This document shows, piece by piece, positions 1 to 7,806 of a DNA stretch of 64,000 nt (its first letter is position 1; each line of letters begins with the position of its first letter). The notes beneath the pieces are model-generated. The model saw nothing but the letters and a program-made list of their open reading frames with translations, did not search any database and was not told the DNA's origin. The DNA is from DASVRA01 sp036388855 (GTDB lineage: Bacteria; Pseudomonadota; Alphaproteobacteria; Caulobacterales; Caulobacteraceae). A program made the position numbers and the translations under genes. The DNA lies in assembly GCA_036388855.1 (NCBI GenBank), contig DASVRA010000007.1, forward strand, positions 1-64,000, given 5' to 3'.

Positions 1-57
1 GCCCAGAAGCAGGCGCAGGCTGCACCCGCCGCTGCCGCTGCGCCCGCGAAGGGCTAG
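1..57 (+). CDS. C-terminal tail of an unidentified protein (5' end outside window)
   Basis: An open frame enters from the left edge and ends at TAG 55-57. The 18 visible residues are only Ala, Gln, Pro, Lys and Gly, a low-complexity tail that does not identify the family. It converges on fliP, and the two stop codons share CTAG at 54-57. It could also be a chance open frame, since so little is visible. Confidence 0.45.
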   Translation, partial: AQKQAQAAPAAAAAPAKG

Positions 58-884
58 CCGCCTCCCGCGCCCCGCTGGAAGCTTTCCACCAGGCTTCCGC
101 AGACCAGCCGCCAGCCGTCCACCAGGACGAAGAAGATCAGCTTGAACGGCAGCGACACGACCACGGGCGGCAGCATCATCATGCCCATGCTCATCAGCAC
201 GCTGGCGACCACCAGGTCGATGACCAGGAACGGCACGAACAGTAGGAACCCGATCTCGAACGCCCGCTTCAGCTCCGAGATCATGAACGCCGGCGTCACC
301 ACGTGCAGCGGCAGCTGCTGTGCGCTCTGGGGCCGGGGCGTGCGCGACAGGCGCACGAATAGCCCAAGGTCCTCGCGGTCCACCTGGCCCAGCATGAAAG
401 TCTTCACCGGCTGGGAGGCCGCGCCGAACGCCTGCGGCAGCTCCATCTGTTTGTCGAGCAGCGGCTTGATCCCGGCGTTGTAGGCGGCGGTGTAGGTCGG
501 GGCCATGACGATTGCGCTGAGGAACAGCGCCAGCGACACGATCACCGCGTTGGGCGGGCTCTGCTGCAGGCCGAGCGCGGTGCGGAGCAGCGACAGCACC
601 ACCACAATCCGCACGAACGAGGTGGTCATGATCACGATCGACGGCGCCAGCGACAGCACCGTCATCAGCCCGATCAGCTGCACCACCCGCTCGGTCAGTC
701 CCGCGCCGGTGCCGAGGTTGATGTTGACCGCCGCCCCGCCCGCCGGCGCCGCTTGCGCCCACGCCAGCGCGGGCAGGGCGAACATCATGGCCCCGGCAAG
801 TCCGGCCAGCAGACTGATGACGAACGCGCGCTTCAGGTCCTCGCGCGAAAGGCCGGTCAGCGAGCCGAACAGGAGCCGCGTCAC
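54..884 (-). CDS. fliP: Flagellar type III export gate protein FliP
   Basis: FliP is an inner-membrane subunit of the flagellar type III export gate, working with FliQ and FliR. The 276-residue product has a cleavable-looking N-terminal signal (a hydrophobic run ending ALAWAQA) and several membrane segments. The conserved C-terminal block is clear: the FMISELKRAFEIGF stretch, then VIDLVVASVLMSMGMMMLPP and a final hydrophobic segment, as in the FliP/YscR/SpaP family. The GTG start at 884 is chosen because it overlaps the fliO stop as GTGA; a longer upstream frame would overlap fliO by about 100 bases. fliQ, fliR and flhB are not in this window. Confidence 0.95.
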   Translation of the reverse strand: MTRLLFGSLTGLSREDLKRAFVISLLAGLAGAMMFALPALAWAQAAPAGGAAVNINLGTGAGLTERVVQLIGLMTVLSLAPSIVIMTTSFVRIVVVLSLLRTALGLQQSPPNAVIVSLALFLSAIVMAPTYTAAYNAGIKPLLDKQMELPQAFGAASQPVKTFMLGQVDREDLGLFVRLSRTPRPQSAQQLPLHVVTPAFMISELKRAFEIGFLLFVPFLVIDLVVASVLMSMGMMMLPPVVVSLPFKLIFFVLVDGWRLVCGSLVESFQRGAGGG

Positions 885-1180
885 GCCGCCGCCTCCTCGG
901 GTGTCGCTTCGGCCTCTAAGACGTGAGCAGGGCCGCTCGCCAGCAGCCGCCCTTCGCCGAGCAGCAGCAGCTTCTCTTCCCGGTCGCACCGCACCAGCAC
1001 CAGCCGCCGCGACGGATCGAGGATCAGGCTCTCCACCACCGCCATGCGCCGGTCCTTCGGCGCCTTGAACCTCAGCAGCGCGCCGGGCATGAACCGCCGC
1101 GCCGCCACCGCCGCCAGTCCGATCACGCCCAGCGTGACCGCCAGCGCCAGCACCATCCGCGCCACGTCGGCGATATCCAT
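881..1180 (-). CDS. fliO: Flagellar biosynthesis protein FliO
   Basis: A 99-residue protein with one N-terminal membrane helix (about residues 8-26), a basic patch, then a small soluble domain with the FliO-like segment RRMAVVESLILDPSRRLVLV. FliO assists assembly of the FliP ring of the export gate. It is the first gene of a fliO-fliP pair joined by a 4-base GTGA overlap. A CtrA-type TTAA-N7-TTAA motif lies 64-78 bases upstream, fitting early flagellar gene control in Caulobacter relatives. FliO diverges quickly, so the call rests partly on its position next to fliP. Confidence 0.88.
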   Translation of the reverse strand: MDIADVARMVLALAVTLGVIGLAAVAARRFMPGALLRFKAPKDRRMAVVESLILDPSRRLVLVRCDREEKLLLLGEGRLLASGPAHVLEAEATPEEAAA

Positions 1181-1243
1181 AGGCGTTCGGCCCTTGGCAG
1201 ACTCAGCCGCTTCCCGGCCGCCTCCAGAAGTTAACGGACGTGG

Positions 1244-1258
1244 TTAAGGGGGGATTAA
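1244..1258. promoter_or_regulatory. CtrA-type box upstream of fliO
   Basis: TTAA (1244-1247), seven bases, TTAA (1255-1258): exact spacing for the CtrA consensus TTAA-N7-TTAA, with a third TTAA at 1231-1234. Such motifs are rare by chance in 70% GC DNA. It lies between fliO (start 1180) and the stop of the histone-like gene at 1282, so fliO-fliP is the only plausible target. CtrA control is inferred. Confidence 0.65.
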
Positions 1259-1281
1259 TCCCGAGCGGGTGGCGAGGCCGC

Positions 1282-1743
1282 CTAGGCTTTCGGTTTGGCC
1301 GGCGCCTTGCGCGCGGCGGGCTTCTTGGCCGCGGCGGTGGGTTTGGAAGCCGATGAAGCCTTGGGTTTGGAGGCCGATGAGGCCTTGGGCTTGGCAGCCT
1401 TGGCCGCGGGTTTCGCCGCCGATTTGGACGGCGCCTTGGCCACCGGCTTGGCGGGCGCCTTGGCCGCGGCTTTCGGCTTGGCGGGGGCTTTGGGCTTGGC
1501 CGCCTTCGCCTCGGCTTTCGGCTTCGAGGACCCCTCGTCGGCCATCGGAGCGGCTTCGGCGGCGGCGGCCGCGACGGGTTCGGCCACGAGAGGGGCGGGA
1601 CCCACGGGCTCGGGCGATTCGGCGGCCAGCGGGGCGGCGGCCGCCGCTTCGGGGGCGGCCGCGAGGGCCGGTCCGGTCTTGGCCTCGGGCTTTGCGCCCT
1701 TGCCGCCGAACAACCTGCTGAACAGTCCGCCGATGCCCGCCAT
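1282..1743 (-). CDS. Lys/Ala/Pro-rich histone H1-like protein
   Basis: About 153 residues. A short N-terminal segment (MAGIGGLFSRLFGGKGAK) leads into an acidic Ala/Pro/Glu stretch (about residues 25-75). The C-terminal half is built from AKPKA/AAKAP-type repeats, very rich in Lys, Ala and Pro, as in eukaryotic H1 tails and bacterial H1-like proteins. A DNA- or polyanion-binding, disordered protein is likely, but function is inferred from composition only. The ATG at 1743 is preferred; an upstream in-frame ATG at 1836 would add an Arg-rich segment without the conserved look. It is divergent from coxB across about 200 bases. Confidence 0.6.
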   Translation of the reverse strand: MAGIGGLFSRLFGGKGAKPEAKTGPALAAAPEAAAAAPLAAESPEPVGPAPLVAEPVAAAAAEAAPMADEGSSKPKAEAKAAKPKAPAKPKAAAKAPAKPVAKAPSKSAAKPAAKAAKPKASSASKPKASSASKPTAAAKKPAARKAPAKPKA

Positions 1744-1940
1744 GGCCTTGTCCCCACTGACCGACGCGAGGCGGAAATCGCCGCGCGGCTCCCGAATCCG
1801 AGAACGCCAGTCTGCCTCCGCCCGCCGCCTTGGCAAGGGCGGTTTTGGCGCGTATGCACGGCGCCGAATTCACCGGCCCCTCACGGGGCCGCTTCCTCAT
1901 GGGCGAGCGCTCCGTCCGCCCAACGGTGAGTCAGGGAAGA

Positions 1941-2996
1941 ATGCAGGCGTTTTCCAAGCGGATTTGGCGGGCGGCGGCCGGCGCTGGGGCGGCGGCCTTG
2001 GCGGCGGCATTCGGAACGGCCGCGTTGGCCGCCGACCTGCTGGGCCAGCCCACGCCGGGCGCCGTCGGCCTGCAGCCCGGGGCCTCGGAGCTGCGCCACA
2101 GCGCCGCCTTCTTCCACGACGGCATCCTGATGCCGGTGATCACCGCCATCTGCCTGTTCGTGGCGGGGCTGCTGCTCTACTGCGTGGTGCGCTTCAACAA
2201 GCGCTCCAACCCCACGCCCGCGCGCTGGAGCCACAACACCCCGATCGAGATCCTCTGGACCACCGTGCCGGTGCTGATCCTGATGTTCTTCGCGGTGTTC
2301 TCCTTCCGGCTGCTCTACGCCTTCCACGACATGCCCAGGCCCGACGTGACGGTGAAGGTCACCGGCTACCAATGGTACTGGGGCTATGAGTACCCCGACC
2401 AGAAGGTGCCGGAGTTCACTGCGGTGCTGCTGCCCGAGGACAAGGCCCACGCGGCGGGCATGCCGTACCGCCTGGCGGCCACCGAGGCGATGGTGGTGCC
2501 GGTGGGCAAGGTGGTGCGGGTGCTGGTCACGGGCGCCGACGTGATCCACTCGTGGAGCATCCCCGCCTTCGGGGTGAAGGTCGACGCGGTTCCGGGGCGG
2601 GTGAACCAGACCTGGTTCCGCGCCGAGCGGCCCGGCCTCTACTACGGCAGTTGCTATGAGCTCTGCGGGGTGGACCACGCCTTCATGCCGATCATGCTGC
2701 GCGCGGTCAGCCAGCCGGAGTTCAACGCCTGGGTCGCCTCCAAGGCCGGCGGCGCGCCTGCCCCGACGCCGACTACGCTGAACGCGGCCGCCAACGCCGC
2801 CGGAGCGGCCAACACCGAGGCGCCCGCGGCCAGCGCCGGTGCGCCGCCGGAACCCGGCAACGAGGTCGCCGCCACCGCCACCGGTCCGGCTTCGGCGCCG
2901 ACCGCCCAGGCGCCGCGCTCCGCCGCCGGCCCGGCCCGCGCGCCAGGCGGCCAGGGTCGGGCCCACGACGCGCGGCAGAAGACCACGGCGCAGTAA
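1941..2996 (+). CDS. coxB: Cytochrome c oxidase subunit II (aa3 type)
   Basis: Subunit II carries the binuclear CuA centre that takes electrons from cytochrome c. The 351-residue product has a signal peptide (to about residue 31), two membrane helices (about 62-84 and 102-125) and a periplasmic cupredoxin domain. The CuA ligands are all visible: H203 (VIHSWSIPAF), then C238, E240, C242, H246 and M249 in GSCYELCGVDHAFM. The aromatic GYQWYWGYEY block precedes them. The ATG at 1941 has AGGGAAG just upstream; longer in-frame starts lack an SD. The C-terminal 80 residues are an Ala/Pro-rich extension. First gene of the cox cluster. Confidence 0.96.
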   Translation: MQAFSKRIWRAAAGAGAAALAAAFGTAALAADLLGQPTPGAVGLQPGASELRHSAAFFHDGILMPVITAICLFVAGLLLYCVVRFNKRSNPTPARWSHNTPIEILWTTVPVLILMFFAVFSFRLLYAFHDMPRPDVTVKVTGYQWYWGYEYPDQKVPEFTAVLLPEDKAHAAGMPYRLAATEAMVVPVGKVVRVLVTGADVIHSWSIPAFGVKVDAVPGRVNQTWFRAERPGLYYGSCYELCGVDHAFMPIMLRAVSQPEFNAWVASKAGGAPAPTPTTLNAAANAAGAANTEAPAASAGAPPEPGNEVAATATGPASAPTAQAPRSAAGPARAPGGQGRAHDARQKTTAQ

Positions 2997-3021
2997 AGAG
3001 TATCAGGAACGCGACCGCGAA

Positions 3022-4707
3022 ATGACCGACACCGCCGCCCATCCCGACCAGGTCCACCAGCACGGGCCGGGCATCCACATCGGGACCGACCACGACCACA
3101 AGCCGGGCTTCTTCGTCCGCTGGTTCTGCGCCACCAACCACAAAGACATCGGCACCCTCTACATACTGTTCGCCATCATGGCTGGGCTGGTCGGGGGCGC
3201 GCTCTCGGGCCTGATCCGGTGGGAGCTGTACGAGCCGGGGATCCAGGTGTTCGCGCCGGGAGGACTGCTCTCACAGCTGGGCCTGTTCGAGGGCAAGCAC
3301 GGTTACAACGCGGTGGTCACCGCGCACGCCCTGATCATGATCTTCTTCATGGTCATGCCGGCGATGATCGGGGGCTTCGGCAACTGGTTCGTGCCGCTGA
3401 TGATCGGCGCGCCCGACATGGCGTTCCCGCGGATGAACAACGTCTCCTTCTGGCTGCTGGTGGCCGCCTGGATCCTGCTGCTGACCTCGATGTTCGTGGA
3501 CGGCGGACCGGGCCAGGGCTTCGGCGGCGGCTGGACCATCTATCCGCCGCTTTCGACCAAGGGCCATTCGGGCCCGGCCATGGACTGCGCGATCCTCGCC
3601 ATCCACCTGGCCGGCGCCAGCTCGATCCTCGGCGCGATCAACTTCATCACCACGATCTTCAACATGCGAGCCCCGGGCATGACCCTGCACCGGATGCCGC
3701 TGTTCGTCTGGTCGATCCTGGTGACCGCCTTCCTGCTGCTGCTGGCGCTGCCGGTGCTGGCGGGCGCGATCACCATGCTGCTCACCGACCGCAACTTCAA
3801 CACCCACTTCTTCGACCCGGCCGGGGGGGGCGACCCGGTGATGTTCCAGCACCTGTTCTGGTTCTTCGGCCACCCGGAGGTCTACATCCTGATCCTGCCG
3901 GGCTTCGGCATGGTCAGCCACATCGTCTCGACCTTCTCCAAGAAGCCGGTGTTCGGCTACCTGGCCATGGCCTACGCCATGGTGGCGATCGGCTTCATCG
4001 GCTTCGTGGTGTGGGCGCACCACATGTTCACCGTCGGCATGCCGGTGAACCTGCAGGCCTATTTCGTCGCCGCCACCATGGTGATCGCGGTGCCCACGGG
4101 CGTGAAGGTGTTCAGCTGGATCGCGACCATGTGGGGCGGCTCGATCGACTTTAAGACGCCGATGCTGTGGGCGATGGGCTTCATCTTCCTGTTCACCGTG
4201 GGCGGGGTGACGGGCGTGGTGCTGGCCAACGCGGGCATCGACTACTCGCTGCACGACACCTACTACGTTGTGGCCCACTTCCACTATGTGCTGAGCCTGG
4301 GCGCGGTGTTCGCCATCTTCGCCGGCTTCTACTACTGGTTCGAGAAGATGTGGGGGGTGAAGTACAACGAGTTCCTCGGCGCCGCCCATTTCTGGATCAT
4401 GTTCATCGGCGTGAATCTGGTCTTCTTCCCGCAGCACTTCCTGGGCCTGCAGGGGATGCCGCGCCGCTACGTCGATTATCCGGAAGCCTTCACCCTGTGG
4501 AACAAGGTGTCGTCGGTGGGCTACTCGATTACGCTCGTCGGGGTGATCGTGTTCCTGGTGATGCTGCTGGAGGCGGCGATCCGCCGCCGCGCGGCCGAGG
4601 CCAATCCCTGGGGCGTGGGCGCCACCACGCTGGAGTGGACCCTGCCCTCGCCCCCGCCCTTCCACCAGTTCAACGAACTGCCGGTGGTCCACGCCGAGAA
4701 GCATTGA
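3022..4707 (+). CDS. coxA: Cytochrome c oxidase subunit I (aa3 type)
   Basis: Catalytic heme-copper subunit, 561 residues and about 12 membrane helices. Expected metal ligands are present: H102 (low-spin heme), H284 and Y288 of GHPEVYILILPGF (CuB ligand and cross-linked Tyr), and H419/H421 in HDTYYVVAHFHYV (high-spin and low-spin heme). The APDMAFPRMNN segment supplies D-channel residues, so this is an A-type proton-pumping oxidase. The ATG at 3022 fits the family. The first 25 residues are unusually His-rich (about seven His), noted in the findings. It follows coxB after 25 bases. Confidence 0.97.
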   Translation: MTDTAAHPDQVHQHGPGIHIGTDHDHKPGFFVRWFCATNHKDIGTLYILFAIMAGLVGGALSGLIRWELYEPGIQVFAPGGLLSQLGLFEGKHGYNAVVTAHALIMIFFMVMPAMIGGFGNWFVPLMIGAPDMAFPRMNNVSFWLLVAAWILLLTSMFVDGGPGQGFGGGWTIYPPLSTKGHSGPAMDCAILAIHLAGASSILGAINFITTIFNMRAPGMTLHRMPLFVWSILVTAFLLLLALPVLAGAITMLLTDRNFNTHFFDPAGGGDPVMFQHLFWFFGHPEVYILILPGFGMVSHIVSTFSKKPVFGYLAMAYAMVAIGFIGFVVWAHHMFTVGMPVNLQAYFVAATMVIAVPTGVKVFSWIATMWGGSIDFKTPMLWAMGFIFLFTVGGVTGVVLANAGIDYSLHDTYYVVAHFHYVLSLGAVFAIFAGFYYWFEKMWGVKYNEFLGAAHFWIMFIGVNLVFFPQHFLGLQGMPRRYVDYPEAFTLWNKVSSVGYSITLVGVIVFLVMLLEAAIRRRAAEANPWGVGATTLEWTLPSPPPFHQFNELPVVHAEKH

Positions 4708-4720
4708 GGGCCCGACAGCC

Positions 4721-4786
4721 TCGCCCTTCGACACGCTCAGAGTGAGGCTTTCTACTGCGGCTTCAGTCGCCCTCATCCTGAGCGGG
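4721..4786. repeat. Family B palindromic repeat, copy 1
   Basis: CCTTCGACACGCTCAGAGTG is followed by a TTTCTACTG spacer and the opposing half CCTCATCCTGAGCG. The same arms and spacer recur near 25.1 kb and 58.4 kb, with a single half-site near 55.3 kb. This copy fills the coxA-ctaB gap. Confidence 0.7.
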
Positions 4787-4821
4787 CCAAGACTCCCCGC
4801 ACCGCGCGGAGGTAAGAGCCT

Positions 4822-5796
4822 ATGACCATGAGCGCTTCCCCGACCGATCGCGTGCTGAGCGCCGTCCCCGCCACCGCGCGCGACTATTTCAACCTGCTCA
4901 AGCCGCGGGTGATGTCGCTGGTGGTGTTCACCGCGCTGACCGGACTCGTGTGCGCCCGAACGCCGGTTCACCCGGTGCTGGCCGCCGTGGCGGTGCTGAG
5001 CATCGCAGTGGGCGCGGGCGCGGCGGGCGCGCTGAACATGTGGTACGACGCCGACATCGACGCCAAGATGCGCCGCACCCGCGCGCGCCCGGTGCCGGCG
5101 GGGCGGGTGCAGGGGGCCGACGCGCTCGGCATGGGGGTCGTGCTCGGCCTGTTTTCGGTGATGCTGATGGGCATGGCGCTGAACTGGCTGGCGGCGGGGC
5201 TGCTGGCCTTCACCATCGCCTTCTACGCCGTGGTCTACACCATGTGGCTGAAGCGCTGGACGCCCCAGAACATCGTCATCGGCGGCGCCGCCGGCGCCCT
5301 GCCGCCGGTGATCGGCTGGGCCGCCGCCAGCGGATCGGCGCCTCCGAACGCCTGGCTGCTGTTCCTGATCATCTTCCTGTGGACCCCGCCGCACTCCTGG
5401 GCGCTGGCGCTCTACACGTCCGCCGACTACGCCAAGGCCGGGGTGCCGATGATGCCTGTGGCCAAGGGCGCGGCGCGCACCCGGCTGGAGATCATGCTCT
5501 ACAGCCTGCTGTTCGTTCCCGCCGCCGTCGCCCCGGCCTTCACCGGGCTCGGAGGCCCCGTCTACGCAGCGGTGGCGGGACTGGGCGGGCTGATGTTCCT
5601 GCTGCTGGCCTTCCGCGTCTGGCGCTCGCGGGCGGGGGAAGGGGGCGAGGCGCGCGAGGGCGGCCTCTACGGCGTCAAGGCCGACGCGCGTCCGGCGCGC
5701 AACCTCTTCGCCTTTTCCATTCTCTACCTATTTCTGCTGTTCGCGGCGCTTCTGGGCGAACACGCCTTCGGCCTCCCGCCGTTGCACTGGAGTTGA
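4822..5796 (+). CDS. ctaB: Protoheme IX farnesyltransferase (heme O synthase)
   Basis: Converts heme B to heme O, the first step toward heme A for the oxidase encoded here. The 324-residue polytopic membrane protein has the UbiA-family site NMWYDADIDAKMRRTRARP, whose Asp residues bind Mg-diphosphate, and a second conserved block around WTPPHSWALALY. An SD (GGAGG at 4808-4812) sits 9 bases before the ATG at 4822. It lies between coxA and a small CoxF-like gene, as is usual in alphaproteobacteria. Confidence 0.96.
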   Translation: MTMSASPTDRVLSAVPATARDYFNLLKPRVMSLVVFTALTGLVCARTPVHPVLAAVAVLSIAVGAGAAGALNMWYDADIDAKMRRTRARPVPAGRVQGADALGMGVVLGLFSVMLMGMALNWLAAGLLAFTIAFYAVVYTMWLKRWTPQNIVIGGAAGALPPVIGWAAASGSAPPNAWLLFLIIFLWTPPHSWALALYTSADYAKAGVPMMPVAKGAARTRLEIMLYSLLFVPAAVAPAFTGLGGPVYAAVAGLGGLMFLLLAFRVWRSRAGEGGEAREGGLYGVKADARPARNLFAFSILYLFLLFAALLGEHAFGLPPLHWS

Positions 5797-5797
5797 G

Positions 5798-5950
5798 GTG
5801 AGCGATCCCCGTGGAGAAAGCGCCGAAGCCGCCCGGGCGCGACGGCGGCGCAACATCGCCCTGGCGCTGGCGCTGCTGGCCTTCGCCGCCCTGATCTTCG
5901 TTGTCACCATCGTCAGGCTGGGGGGCAATGTCGCCGACCGTCCCCTCTGA
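5798..5950 (+). CDS. Small CoxF-like membrane protein of the oxidase cluster
   Basis: A 50-residue frame starts at GTG 5798, one base after the ctaB stop, and ends at TGA 5950. It has an Arg-rich N-terminus, one membrane helix (about residues 19-38) and the ending VRLGGNVADRPL. Short proteins of this shape, annotated CoxF or hypothetical, commonly lie between ctaB and ctaG in alphaproteobacterial cox operons. The role is not established; helping oxidase assembly is inferred from context. Its 3' end overlaps ctaG by 23 bases, suggesting translational coupling. Confidence 0.75.
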   Translation: MSDPRGESAEAARARRRRNIALALALLAFAALIFVVTIVRLGGNVADRPL

Positions 5951-6476
5951 GCGGCGTCCCGGCCACGGCCGCTTCGCCGTGGTCTTGGCCGCCGTGGTCG
6001 TGGCCATGGTCGGCATGGCCTATGCGGCCGTCCCGCTCTACCGTACCTTCTGCCAGCTGACCGGTTTCGACGGCACCACCGGCGTGGCCAAGGCCGCGCC
6101 CACCGCCGCGCCCATCGCCCAGACCGTGAAGGTCAGCTTCGACACCAACGTGCGCGGCGCGCCGCTGCTGTTCACGGCCGAGCAGCCGTTCGTGAAGGTG
6201 AAGATCGGCGCCACCCAGATGGCGCTGTTCAAGGTGACCAACACTTCGAACCAGGACATCCGAGCGCGCGCCACCTACAACGTCGTGCCCGAGCAGGCCG
6301 GCTACTACTTCCGCAAGCTCGAGTGCTTCTGCTTCACCGACCAGACCATCAAGGCCGGGCAGACGGTGGAATTCCCGATGGTGTTCTTCATCGACCCCGG
6401 CTTCGCCAAGGACCGCGAGACCCGCACCTTCACCGACGTGGCGCTGTCCTACACCTACTGGCCTACGGCGGGCTGA
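5928..6476 (+). CDS. ctaG: Cytochrome c oxidase assembly protein CtaG (Cox11 family)
   Basis: Copper chaperone that helps build the CuB site of subunit I. The 182-residue product has one N-terminal membrane anchor (about residues 15-37) and a periplasmic immunoglobulin-like domain. It carries the copper-binding CFCF motif within KLECFCFTDQ, plus VPLYRTFCQLTGF near the anchor. The ATG at 5928 lies inside the end of the CoxF-like gene. The usual next gene, coxC (subunit III), is absent; the neighbour is on the opposite strand. Confidence 0.95.
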   Translation: MSPTVPSERRPGHGRFAVVLAAVVVAMVGMAYAAVPLYRTFCQLTGFDGTTGVAKAAPTAAPIAQTVKVSFDTNVRGAPLLFTAEQPFVKVKIGATQMALFKVTNTSNQDIRARATYNVVPEQAGYYFRKLECFCFTDQTIKAGQTVEFPMVFFIDPGFAKDRETRTFTDVALSYTYWPTAG

Positions 6477-6509
6477 TCCTTCTCCCCGAGGGGAAAGAAC
6501 GTTTCGCGC

Positions 6510-7667
6510 TCACGCTCCCCAGACCTCACGCGCGAAGCGGAGGAAGTTCAGCCCCATGACCTTGTCCACCCGCGCCTGCGGATGACCGCGGGCGCGCAGC
6601 ATGGCGTCCAGCTTGCGGAACTGCTCGGGGCCGCGCAGGTCGAGCAGGAACGGGTAGACGCCAGGCGCCTCTCCCGGCGCGGCGACGCCGGCCTTCACCC
6701 GCGCCGCGTGCTCCTTGGCCAGTTCCTTGTCGTAGGCGGCGATGTCGTCGAGCGTGGTGACGTTGCCGTCGGTGCCGATGCCGACGTGGTCCTCGCCGCA
6801 GACCTTCAGCGCGTGCTCGATGTGGGCAACCACGTCTTTGGCCGTGGCGCGGCCCCCCACGCGCAGGAACGGCATGAAGTAGATGCCTACGAAGCCGCCC
6901 TTATCCGCCACCAGGCGCAGCTCCTCGTCGGTCTTGTTGCGCGGCAGGTCGGCCAGCGCGCGGCAGCCGGTGTGGTTGATCGAGATGGGCTGCTTCGAGG
7001 CCCGCGCTGCGTCCAGGCAGATCTGGCGGCCCGAGTGCGACAGGTCCACCATCACCCGGCGCGCGTTCAGCCGCTCCACCACCTGCCGCCCGAAGGGGGT
7101 GAGCCCGCGCCCCTCGGGATCGAGCGCCCCGCCGCCCAGCTGGTTGCGCGGGTTGTAGGTGAGCTGGATAACCCGCACGCCAAGGTCGGCGAAGATGTCC
7201 ACCCGTTCGGGCTTGTCGCCCATCATCGCCGCGTTCTGGAAGCCGTAGATCACGCCGATCCGGGTGGTGTCGCGGGCCCGCAGGATATCGGCGGCGGTGT
7301 GGACCTTGATGAGATCGCCGGGGCGGGCGCGAATCGTCTCGTCCCAGGCGCCGATCGTGCGCACGCTGTATTCGAACGACTCCTGCTCGCCCGCCACGTA
7401 CCCCAGGGTGACGTTGACCGCCGTGAGCCCCGCCGCCCGCGCCTCGCGGATCGCCCGGTCGTTCACGTCCGGCTTTTCGAACGACAGCGGATCGCGGTGG
7501 TCCCGAGCCCCCGGGGAGCCGGGGTTGGGGTCCTCCAGCCCGCCCAGCGCGTTGATGATTACCGGCCGCGCCTGCGCCGCCCGCCCCGCCTGTGGCAATG
7601 CCGCGGCCGCCGCTCCCCAGGCCAGCGCCGCCCGCCGGTTCAGCCCCTCCGCCGCACTTCTATCCAT
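6510..7667 (-). CDS. Exported M19 (renal dipeptidase) family protein with altered metal site
   Basis: About 385 residues: a signal with twin Arg (NRRAALAW) ending near AAQA, then a TIM-barrel of the membrane dipeptidase family. Recognisable blocks are VDLSHSG and INHTGCRAL, with the two family His residues, and GIGTDGN near the C-terminus. The usual N-terminal HxD zinc motif is not seen (the aligned segment reads INALGGLEDPN). The bridging Glu position appears as Gln in VIYGFQNA. Dipeptidase activity is therefore uncertain. The ATG at 7667 has GGAGGGATCGGCG upstream. Tail to tail with ctaG. Confidence 0.82.
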   Translation of the reverse strand: MDRSAAEGLNRRAALAWGAAAAALPQAGRAAQARPVIINALGGLEDPNPGSPGARDHRDPLSFEKPDVNDRAIREARAAGLTAVNVTLGYVAGEQESFEYSVRTIGAWDETIRARPGDLIKVHTAADILRARDTTRIGVIYGFQNAAMMGDKPERVDIFADLGVRVIQLTYNPRNQLGGGALDPEGRGLTPFGRQVVERLNARRVMVDLSHSGRQICLDAARASKQPISINHTGCRALADLPRNKTDEELRLVADKGGFVGIYFMPFLRVGGRATAKDVVAHIEHALKVCGEDHVGIGTDGNVTTLDDIAAYDKELAKEHAARVKAGVAAPGEAPGVYPFLLDLRGPEQFRKLDAMLRARGHPQARVDKVMGLNFLRFAREVWGA

Positions 7668-7752
7668 CGCCGATCCCTCCGCCGCCGCCAGCCGATCTGG
7701 TTCCGCTTGGGCGAAGCAACGGGGAGGGGTCAAGCGCCGGCGTGGGACATCC

Positions 7753-7767
7753 TTAACCCGCGCTTAG
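7753..7767 (+). promoter_or_regulatory. CtrA-type box upstream of fliI
   Basis: TTAACCCGCGCTTAG: TTAA, seven bases, TTAG, one mismatch from TTAA-N7-TTAA with the preferred TTAACC left half. It ends 39 bases before the chosen fliI ATG. CtrA control is inferred from the motif and known control of flagellar genes in Caulobacter. Confidence 0.55.
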
Positions 7768-7806
7768 GAGGGGGCGGTCAGGGTGAGGGCTAAACCGGCC
7801 CCGCCC

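Noticed and set aside
3271..5394. Very long open frame antisense to coxA and ctaB (about 700 codons), and similar long frames elsewhere, such as antisense to the HDAC/phosphatase genes near 22-23.8 kb
   Set aside because: His/Arg/Gly-rich translations with no domain or start signal, exactly overlying strongly supported genes; expected in 70% GC DNA.
6479..6498. CTTCTCCCCGAGGGGAAAG-type short hairpin after ctaG as a family A copy
   Set aside because: Only a short stem with no second arm; at most a weak terminator for the cox operon.
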